Assembly (NCBI GenBank): GCA_965208745.1
Contig: CBDBPN010000004.1
Location: 930,001 to 994,000, forward strand
Source: VXNE01 sp965208745
Lineage (GTDB): Bacteria > Pseudomonadota > Gammaproteobacteria > Pseudomonadales > Azotimanducaceae
Length of the DNA stretch: 64,000 bases
Direction: 5' to 3'
Part shown: piece by piece, positions 25,708-31,734 of the stretch
How the letters are laid out: each line of letters opens with the position of its first letter
Numbering within the stretch: position 1 is the first letter of the stretch
Made by a program: the position numbers and the translations under genes
Notes under the pieces: generated by a model
Databases searched by the model: none
What the model saw: the letters and a program-made list of their open reading frames with translations, nothing else
What the model was told of the DNA's origin: nothing

Positions 25708-25748
25708 GCTCCTCGCTGGCGCTCGGCGCCTGGCCCCAGCCCCCACCG
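25708..25748 (+). repeat. Possible fragment of the dispersed repeat family
   Basis: GCTCCTCGCTGGCGCTCGGC, then GGCCCCAGCCCCCACCG, resembles the centre of the copies at 1434 and 51102 (CCTCGCTGACGCTCGGC, GGCCCAGCCCCGCCG). It lies between the SDR stop and phaC. The similarity is short and GC-rich, so it may be chance. Confidence 0.35.
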
Positions 25749-25819
25749 CCCAATGGACTTGGACGGCAAACGTGACTAACGTGCCGTGCCACGGCGCAAG
25801 CCCACCGGAGGACACGATC

Positions 25820-27508
25820 ATGGCGGACACCGCACGACCGACGGACCGGACCGGCCCCGGTGACGTGGAGCGGGAGGGCGTCGCCCTTTCCGCCGCGCTG
25901 GGAGTCGACGCCAAGGCCATCACCGACGCCTGGGCCATGGTCGTCGGCGCCGCGGCACGGCAGCCGGCGGCCCTCTTCGAAGCGTACTCGGGCTTCTGGC
26001 GGGATTTCGGGAGCATCCTGTTCGGCACGAGCGATCTCGCCCCCGCCGCCGGCGACGCTCGCTTCCGCGACTCGGCATGGTCCGACAATCCGCTCTATCG
26101 CCGGGTCGGGCAGTCGTATCTCGCCTGGACCAAGGCGCTCGACACCTGGCTCGAGAAGTCCGGGCTCGTCGGCATGGACCGCGAGCGGGCCCGTTTCGTG
26201 CTCGACGCGGCCAAGGACGTGCTGGCGCCGATGAACACGCTGGCCGGCAATCCCGAGGCGATGGCGAAAGCAACGGAGACCCGGGGCGCCAGCCTGACCG
26301 GCGGCTTGCGCAACTTCGTCGACGACCTGCGGAACAACCACGGCTATCCCGCCGTCGCCGACCGCGACGCCTTCGAACTCGGCCGCGACGTCGCGGCGAC
26401 CCCCGGCGCCGTGGTGTTTCGCAACGAGGTCTTCGAGCTGCTGCAGTACGCGCCCACGACCGAGCGGGTCCGCAAGACGCCCCTGCTGTACATCTTCAGC
26501 CAGGTCAACCGCTTCTATCTCGGCGACCTGACGCCGGACCGAAGCCTGTTCCGGCGCCTGCTCGACGCCGGGGTGCCGGTGTATGCGATGAGCTGGCGCA
26601 ATCCGAAGCCCGAGCAGCGCCACTGGAACCTCGGCACGTACGCCGGCGCCGCCATCGAGGCCATCGAGGCGATCCGCGAGATCGGCGGGAGCGAGCAGGT
26701 CGACGTGATGGGGTTGTGCGCCGGAGGACTCGTGGCCACCGCGGCGGCAGGCGTCCTCCAGGCACGGGGCGAAGACCGCATCCGGTCCCTCTCCCTCGTC
26801 GTGAGCATCCTCGACAACCACCCGGAGGACAGCGACTTCGGGCTGTTCGTCTCCGAGCGGTCCGTCGCCGCGCAGAAAGCGGTGGTCCGGGCCAAGGGAC
26901 TCTTCGCCGAGAAGGACGTGTTCGAGATGTTCGCCATGCTGCGCATCGAGGAGAACGTCATGAGCTTCCTGCGCAGCAACTACCTCCTCGGGGAGGCGCC
27001 CCCGAAACACCCGCTCCTGTTCTGGTCCATGGACTACACGCGCGTCCCGGCGGAGATGCAGTGCGACTTCCTCGACCTCGCGTGGCGCAACGACCTCGCC
27101 CGGGGCGAACTCGAACTGCTCGGCGAGCGCATCGACCTCGGACAGATCGACTATCCCGTGTACATCCTGGCCGGCAGCACGGACCACATCACGCCGTGGA
27201 AGGGCTGTTACCGCAGCGCGCGGCTGTTCGGCGGCGACGTGCGGTTCGTGTTGACGAACCAGAACCACACGCAGACCATCTGCGCGCGGGAGGACAACCG
27301 GCACCTGAAGTACTGGATCGGCGAGGCCCTGCCGGAGGATCCCGACGCCTGGCCCGAGCAGGTGGAGGAGCACGGAGGCGCCTGGACGGCGGACTGGATC
27401 GACTGGCTGCGGCACGGGGCGGACGAGACGGCGCCCGCCGGGGACACGCTCGGTAACGCGGACTACCCGGTGCTGGAAGCGGCGCCGGGCCAATACGTGA
27501 GGACATGA
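25820..27508 (+). CDS. phaC: Polyhydroxyalkanoate synthase
   Basis: A 562-residue PHA polymerase. The N-terminal part has DSAWSDNPLYRRVGQSYLAW, a phaC hallmark. The alpha/beta core has MNTLAGNPEAM, FSQVNRFYLGDLTPDRSL, the lipase-like box GLCAGG with nucleophile Cys300, Asp455 in GSTDHITPW, and His483 in NQNHTQTIC, where most synthases have SGHI(Q/A)S. It polymerises 3-hydroxyacyl-CoA at the granule surface. ATG 25820 follows GGAGGA at 25807-25812. With PhaR, phasin and the WS/DGATs it completes a storage island; phaA and phaB are not in the window. Confidence 0.92.
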   Translation: MADTARPTDRTGPGDVEREGVALSAALGVDAKAITDAWAMVVGAAARQPAALFEAYSGFWRDFGSILFGTSDLAPAAGDARFRDSAWSDNPLYRRVGQSYLAWTKALDTWLEKSGLVGMDRERARFVLDAAKDVLAPMNTLAGNPEAMAKATETRGASLTGGLRNFVDDLRNNHGYPAVADRDAFELGRDVAATPGAVVFRNEVFELLQYAPTTERVRKTPLLYIFSQVNRFYLGDLTPDRSLFRRLLDAGVPVYAMSWRNPKPEQRHWNLGTYAGAAIEAIEAIREIGGSEQVDVMGLCAGGLVATAAAGVLQARGEDRIRSLSLVVSILDNHPEDSDFGLFVSERSVAAQKAVVRAKGLFAEKDVFEMFAMLRIEENVMSFLRSNYLLGEAPPKHPLLFWSMDYTRVPAEMQCDFLDLAWRNDLARGELELLGERIDLGQIDYPVYILAGSTDHITPWKGCYRSARLFGGDVRFVLTNQNHTQTICAREDNRHLKYWIGEALPEDPDAWPEQVEEHGGAWTADWIDWLRHGADETAPAGDTLGNADYPVLEAAPGQYVRT

Positions 27509-27511
27509 CCC

Positions 27512-27817
27512 ATGGCCGCATACATCATGCTGAGCACCCTCACCGACGAGGGCCGCAAGACGCTCATGGAGCGCCCGGAGCGGCTGCGGGCGGTGAACAA
27601 GGAAGTGGAGAGCATGGGCGCGCGGGTCACCGCCCAGTACGCGGTACTCGGCGGCTACGACTTCGTCAACGTCATCGAGGCCCCGAGCAACGAGGTGATG
27701 GCGCGCATCGCAATGGAACTCGGCTCCCGGGGCACGATCAAGGTCACGACGCTGCCGGCCCTGCCGATCGACGCCTTCGTCGAGATGCTGCAAGGGTCGA
27801 AACCACCCGCCGGCTGA
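27512..27817 (+). CDS. GYD-domain protein
   Basis: A 101-residue ferredoxin-like protein with the signature YAVLGGYDFVNVIEAPSNE and the start AAYIMLSTLTDEGRKTLMERPERL. The GYD family is uncharacterised but often sits next to metabolic enzymes. Its ATG is three bases after the phaC stop and the acyltransferase fusion follows ten bases downstream, so the three form one unit. The N-terminus of the next gene appears to be a second, more diverged copy of this domain. Confidence 0.85.
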   Translation: MAAYIMLSTLTDEGRKTLMERPERLRAVNKEVESMGARVTAQYAVLGGYDFVNVIEAPSNEVMARIAMELGSRGTIKVTTLPALPIDAFVEMLQGSKPPAG

Positions 27818-27827
27818 TTCTCTCTCC

Positions 27828-28898
27828 ATGCCGCACTACGTGATGCTGATGCGCTACCGCTCGCACGGCGTCAAGGCGGTGCGCGCGAACCCTTCCGTCC
27901 TCCTCGCGGCGAACGAGGCGCTCGAACGGTGGGAGGCGAAGATCCTGCACTCGTTCCACCTGCTCGGCGAATGGGACCAGTGCGCCATCGTCGTGGCGCC
28001 CGACAACTTCAAGGCATACCGGGCGTCCATCGCCCACGATATCAGCGCCACCGCCGACATCGACATCCTGCCGGCCATCGATCTCCCGCTGTTCCAGCGG
28101 CTCATCTCCCAGGACGCCCGGATCGCCGGTCCCCACCACTGGCAGATCCGGCTCTGGGCGAAGCTCGCGCGCCGCGCGATGCGCCACTACGCCTTCACGC
28201 GGTGGGTGAAACGGTACTGCCGCCCCCTCACCGTCACGGGCCGGGAGAAGCTCGCCGCGCTGAAGGGCCGCCCCTGCATCGTGATCGGCAACCACTCGAG
28301 CCACATGGATCACTTCGTCCTGTTCCACGCGCTGCCCGAGCGGATCAAGTGGAACATCTACTTCGGCGCCGCCGCCGACCGCTGGTTCCTGAAGGGACGC
28401 CGCGAGATCACGCTGCAGCCCTGGTACCAGTCCCTGGTGAACGGCTCCTACCCAATACGACGTGGGGGCGGCTCGGCCGCCCTCGACTACCCCAAGTGGC
28501 TGCTCGAGCGGGGCTGCAACATCATGATCTTTCCCGAGGGCACGCGAGCCCGGGGCCGGGGGCTTTCGCGCTTTCGCCACGGCGTGTCCCTCCTGGCGCT
28601 CGAGCACAAGGTCCCCGTGGTGCCCGTGTACCTGGCGGGCCTCCGGAAGATGCGGCCGGTCGGGACCCGCACCATCCAGCCAGGACCGGTCGGGGCGCAC
28701 ATCCTGGACCCGATCGTGTTCGAGCCTGGCGTGACCGTGCCGCAGGCAACGCAGCGGATGTACGACGCGATGCACGCGGTGCACGAGCGGGTGCTCGAGC
28801 ACGGGGACGAGGCGGCGGACACCGCCCGGCACCTGCGAGGCTCGGGGTGGGAAGGCGATCTTGAAGAGATGCGGGGCGCTCGCTCGAACCGGTCCTGA
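27828..28898 (+). CDS. GYD-like domain fused to a PlsC-type 1-acylglycerol-phosphate acyltransferase
   Basis: 356 residues. Residues 1 to about 95 resemble the upstream GYD protein (PHYVMLMRYRSHGVKAV, then LLGEWDQCAIVVAPDN and TADIDILPAIDL). Residues from about 110 form a lysophosphatidate-type acyltransferase: catalytic His156-x4-Asp161 in GNHSSHMD, YFGAAADRWFLKGR, PIRRGGG, and the acceptor motif FPEGTR at 235-240. It should acylate lysophosphatidic acid or a similar acceptor at the membrane, feeding phosphatidate and then diacylglycerol to the WS/DGATs. The fused N-terminal domain is unusual and might tie acyltransfer to whatever the GYD protein senses. Confidence 0.85.
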   Translation: MPHYVMLMRYRSHGVKAVRANPSVLLAANEALERWEAKILHSFHLLGEWDQCAIVVAPDNFKAYRASIAHDISATADIDILPAIDLPLFQRLISQDARIAGPHHWQIRLWAKLARRAMRHYAFTRWVKRYCRPLTVTGREKLAALKGRPCIVIGNHSSHMDHFVLFHALPERIKWNIYFGAAADRWFLKGRREITLQPWYQSLVNGSYPIRRGGGSAALDYPKWLLERGCNIMIFPEGTRARGRGLSRFRHGVSLLALEHKVPVVPVYLAGLRKMRPVGTRTIQPGPVGAHILDPIVFEPGVTVPQATQRMYDAMHAVHERVLEHGDEAADTARHLRGSGWEGDLEEMRGARSNRS

Positions 28899-28932
28899 TT
28901 CACGCCTCGCGCCTCCGCCAAAACCGCTCGGC

Positions 28933-29208
28933 TCAGTAGTGATAGCGGCATTGCACGACCACGCACCGCTCTTTCTCGAACTTGTACACGAGGCGGTGTT
29001 CTTGCGTGATCCTCCGGGACCAGTAGCCCGCCAGGTCGTGTCTGAGCGGCTCCGGGTTCCCGATGCCCCCGAACGGGTCGCGCAGGCAGTCCTCGATCAG
29101 ACGCGCGATTCGTTGAGCCACCTTGCGGTCCGTTCGCACCCAGTGCTGGTAGTCGGCCCAAGCCTGACGTGAGAACGCGACTTGTACCGAAGCGGTACTT
29201 CCGGTCAC
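28933..29208 (-). CDS. yoeB: YoeB/Txe-family mRNA-interferase toxin
   Basis: A 91-residue RelE-fold toxin. The family pattern is complete: FSRQAWADYQHWVRTDRKVAQRI, LIEDCLRDPFGGIGNPEPL, LAGYWSRRITQEHRLVYKF and the terminal QCRYHY with the catalytic His-Tyr end. YoeB cuts mRNA in the ribosomal A site. The GTG start overlaps the antitoxin stop by four bases (GTGA), the standard antitoxin-first order. Confidence 0.92.
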   Translation of the reverse strand: MTGSTASVQVAFSRQAWADYQHWVRTDRKVAQRIARLIEDCLRDPFGGIGNPEPLRHDLAGYWSRRITQEHRLVYKFEKERCVVVQCRYHY

Positions 29209-29480
29209 GGCGCCTCTTCGATCACGCCGTCCGCAAGGGTCGCGGCGATGACGTCGCCCGCCTCGACCTCAGCGATCGCCGTGCGCAGACGCTCCGCGTT
29301 CCGCGGCGAACTCAGCAGGTGGAACGTCTCCATCATCGCGTCGTGTTCGGACTTCGCCATCATGATCACAGGCTCTCCGGACTTGCGTCGGATCACTACC
29401 GCGACACGATCATCCACGACCGCATCCAACACCGACTTGAGGTGCTGACGGACTTCCGAGTAGTTCAGTACCCGTTCCAC
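29205..29480 (-). CDS. yefM: YefM/Phd-family antitoxin
   Basis: A 91-residue antitoxin: the DNA-binding part ERVLNYSEVRQHLKSVLDAVVDDR...IRRKSGEPVIMMAKSEHDAM is followed by the toxin-binding tail TFHLLSSPRNAERLRTAIAEVEAGD. The chosen start is GTG 29480; an operator-like palindrome and a promoter lie immediately upstream, so longer starts are excluded. It neutralises the coupled YoeB and represses the pair. Confidence 0.9.
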   Translation of the reverse strand: MERVLNYSEVRQHLKSVLDAVVDDRVAVVIRRKSGEPVIMMAKSEHDAMMETFHLLSSPRNAERLRTAIAEVEAGDVIAATLADGVIEEAP

Positions 29481-29497
29481 GGTGTCGTTCCCAAGTG

Positions 29498-29538
29498 ACG
29501 TACGGATTATTGTACGTAAATCGGCTCGACAGTGGCAA
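29498..29538 (-). promoter_or_regulatory. yefM-yoeB promoter and operator (first module)
   Basis: On the minus strand: -35 TTGCCA (29538-29533), 18-nt spacer, -10 TACAAT (29514-29509). The perfect inverted repeat ACGTAC (29498-29503) and GTACGT (29512-29517) overlaps the -10. The two GTAC cores are 12 bp apart centre to centre, the spacing described for the TGTACA palindromes bound by E. coli YefM. Confidence 0.7.
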
Positions 29539-29613
29539 TTCGCCAAGTCCCGCGGTCCCGCGGTGTGGCGGTGTATGCTGTCTGCGACCATCTGACGATA
29601 CGGGAGAAACCCC

Positions 29614-30081
29614 ATGCTCGCGATCGGAGACTCCGTCCCCGACATCACCCTGCGCAGCCACCAGAACCAGGAAGTCAGCCTCGCTTCCTTCCAGGGCGAC
29701 AAGTGGGTCGTGCTGCACACCTTCCCCCTCGCCTTCACCGGTGGCTGAAGCAACCAGACCGCGAACTTCAACCGTGGGTTGAAGCAATTCGAAGAAGCCG
29801 GTGCGGCCCTGCTCGGGCTCTCCGTCGACTCCACCTTCGCGCTCGGCGCCTGGTCGACCGCCATGGGCGGCATCGGCCATCCGCTGCTCGCGGATTTCTG
29901 GCCGCACGGCGCGGCCGCGAAACAGCTCGGGATCTTCAACGACTCCTTCGGCATCGCCAACCGGACGCTGATGATCGTCGATCCCGACGGCGTGGTGCGT
30001 CACACGGAAGAACACACGCGGACGCTGCCGGATCCGGACGCGGCGTTGAGCAAGCTGCGGGAGCTGCAGGGCGGCGCATGA
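29614..30081 (+). CDS. AhpE-like redoxin with probable selenocysteine (Sec45, TGA 29746-29748)
   Basis: A 155-residue peroxiredoxin-like protein if TGA at codon 45 is read through. Before it: IGDSVPDITLRSHQNQEVSL and WVVLHTFPLAFTGG; after it: SNQTANFNRGLKQFEEAG, LLGLSVDSTFALGAW, LLADFWPHGAAAKQLGIFN and TLMIVDPDGVVRHTEE. In the AhpE/Prx family the residue after PLAFTG(x) is the peroxidatic Cys, exactly where the TGA falls. A perfect stem-loop starts 18 nt after the TGA (see next entry). Reading frame and homology continue undisturbed on both sides to a TGA at 30079. ATG 29614 has GGGAGA upstream. It would reduce peroxides with a thiol partner. The alternative is a recent nonsense mutation. Confidence 0.85.
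29749..29784 (+). promoter_or_regulatory. Candidate bacterial SECIS element
   Basis: CTTCAACC (29766-29773) pairs perfectly with GGTTGAAG (29777-29784) around loop GTG. The loop begins 25 nt after the TGA and its first base is G, matching published bacterial SECIS rules (loop about 16-37 nt from UGA, G among the first two loop bases). The codons inside it (CGT GGG TTG AAG) are less typical of this GC-rich gene, as expected if RNA folding constrains them. Confidence 0.7.
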
Positions 30082-30149
30082 CCAGGCCGGCCCCCGGGCT
30101 GACGGGACCAGCCCGGAGCGCCGCCTGAACCTCCCGCCTCCGGGTCGGC

Positions 30150-30289
30150 CGAGGACGAGGGGAAGAAGTCGCCGGTCCCATCGAGGGGGTCGTCGTCTCG
30201 CGACGTACCGCGACACGCGCCCGATGGACGCCCCGCTCGCGACCTCGGCGGTCGCCGCCGTCGACATGGTCAACAGCCGTGAGTTCACC
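30150..30289 (+). pseudogene. Relic of a TonB-dependent receptor N-terminus
   Basis: With one frameshift near 30200 the strand reads IEGVVVS, then YRDTRPMDAPLATSAV and DMVNSREFT. This is closely similar to the N-terminal region of the receptor at 34664 (VEEIVVSATYRDTRLMDTPL and DIVNKG). Only about 45 codons remain, ending just before the ATPase stop. Confidence 0.6.
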
Positions 30290-30296
30290 GAAGCCT

Positions 30297-31475
30297 CTAC
30301 GGCTCCGGCATGATCCGTCGCATGAAGTCGTCGAAGAGCGGCACGGTGAACGCCGTGTCGCCGTGCGCGGGACTGTAGATCATGCCCTTGCCGATGAGCG
30401 CGTTGCGCGTGGGAGCGACCGAGGTGACCTTGCGACCCAAGAGCCGGGCGATGTCGCCGGATCGATGGGGTCCCGCTCCGAGTTCCGCCATGGCGCGCAA
30501 ATAGCGCTTCTGTGTCGGCGTCAGCCGATCGAAACGCACGCGGAAGAAGCTCGCGTCCAGCTCGGCGATCGCCTCCGCAGTCGCGCGTTGCGCATCGTCG
30601 AGCATGATGGGGGAGGCATCGGCAACGTCCCAGCTATGTTTGCCCCACTCCTGAAGAAAGTAGGGATAGCGGCTCGTCTGCCGCAGGATCTCGGAGACCG
30701 CGTCCGAGTCGAACGCGACACCCTCCCTGGCAGCGGGCACGACCAGGGCGGCGCGGGCGCCCCCATCGTCGAGGCGATCGACGGCCACGAACTCGAAGAG
30801 CCGCTCGGCATAGGACTTGGCGTCGCCGGTCCGCGCGACGAGTTGGGGGAGTCCCGCCGCCGCCATCGTAATCGGCAACTGCTCCTGGCTGACCCTGTGC
30901 AAGGCCGCAATCAGCGCGGCGAGCTGTTCTTCCGGCACGTACTGCAGTTCATCGACGAATAGCACGATCGCGGTGTCGCGCTCGCCGGCGGCCTTCCCAA
31001 GGGTCGCCAGGAGATCCGTGAGATCCGTGCCCAGGTCGCTGCTGTCGGCCAGCCCCGCTTCCGGATCGACATCGATGCTGAGTTCGATATCCTGATACTT
31101 GACCTTGAGCGCCCCGGCGAAGCCCGCGAGCGCCCTCATGCCCTTCAGCAGACCGCCGCTGAGCGCCCCACCGCGCCTCAGGCGCAGGAGGGCCGCCCGT
31201 AGCGCCGGAACCAGCAAGGCCGGCAGTGACCGGCCTTCGGGAGCCTCGACCTTGACACTTGCGATGCCCCGCGCCTCCGCCTCGATGCGGATGCGGTTGA
31301 GCAGAACCGTCTTGCCCACTCCGCGCAGCCCATGGAGGATGACGCTGCGGGCCGACCTCCCCGCGCGAACACGGTCCAACGCGACTGCGGCGCGTTCGAT
31401 CAAGTCGTCGCGCCCGGCGAGTTCCGGCGGGATCGTACCTGCCCCAGGCGCGTAAGGGTTCAGCCGAGGATCCAA
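30297..31475 (-). CDS. Orc1/Cdc6-like AAA ATPase with C-terminal winged helix
   Basis: A 392-residue STAND/AAA-type ATPase. It opens DPRLNPYAPGAGTIPPELAGRDDLIERA, a recurring start of this family, has Walker A GLRGVGKT, Walker B IVLFVDELQYV, and sensor region LPITMAAAGLPQLVART. The last 90 residues (FDRLTPTQKRYLRAMAELG, then a helix-turn-helix-like LLGRKVTSVAPTRNALIGKGMIY) form a winged-helix DNA-binding end. Similar ATPases are scattered in many genomes without a fixed role, some in mobile or defence contexts. The start is TTG 31475, chosen because no ATG fits the conserved beginning; AAGG is 9 bases upstream. Confidence 0.82.
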   Translation of the reverse strand: MDPRLNPYAPGAGTIPPELAGRDDLIERAAVALDRVRAGRSARSVILHGLRGVGKTVLLNRIRIEAEARGIASVKVEAPEGRSLPALLVPALRAALLRLRRGGALSGGLLKGMRALAGFAGALKVKYQDIELSIDVDPEAGLADSSDLGTDLTDLLATLGKAAGERDTAIVLFVDELQYVPEEQLAALIAALHRVSQEQLPITMAAAGLPQLVARTGDAKSYAERLFEFVAVDRLDDGGARAALVVPAAREGVAFDSDAVSEILRQTSRYPYFLQEWGKHSWDVADASPIMLDDAQRATAEAIAELDASFFRVRFDRLTPTQKRYLRAMAELGAGPHRSGDIARLLGRKVTSVAPTRNALIGKGMIYSPAHGDTAFTVPLFDDFMRRIMPEP

Positions 31476-31547
31476 TTCAAGACACCTTACCCAGATTTTT
31501 CACGTCAAGATAATATCGGATAAGGTCATTCAAATCACCGGTCGAAC

Positions 31548-31580
31548 CCTGCCTTGGTCCTGCCTTGGTCCTACCTTGGA
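31548..31580 (+). repeat. Three tandem 11-mers upstream of the ATPase
   Basis: CCTGCCTTGGT occurs twice back to back (31548-31558, 31559-31569) followed by CCTACCTTGGA (31570-31580). It lies in a locally AT-richer gap, upstream of the ATPase and downstream of the SNF2 gene. It could be a regulator site or slippage product. Confidence 0.6.
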
Positions 31581-31734
31581 GGTAGTGGTTGAAGTTCGAC
31601 CGTCGAGGGGCCGTTGTCGGGCCAAAAAAGGCGCGTACAAGGCGCTGCTTGTACAGCCGATCGTCCCGGGGCGGACAAGGGTGCCGGCCGCGTCCAAACG
31701 GTAGGGGCGGCGTCCACCCCAACGCCCGCCCCCT

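Noticed and set aside
25664..27829. 721-codon minus-strand ORF over phaC
   Set aside because: High-GC shadow frame opposite the PHA synthase and GYD genes, which have clear motifs; the antisense product is Arg/His/Val-rich with no domain.
29614..29748. Redoxin gene as a plain nonsense-mutated pseudogene
   Set aside because: The only stop falls on the catalytic-Cys codon, both sides are fully conserved, and a SECIS-like stem follows at the right distance. A random nonsense mutation would rarely meet all three conditions.
31548..31580. CRISPR-like repeat array
   Set aside because: Only three adjacent 11-mers without spacers, and no cas genes anywhere in the window.
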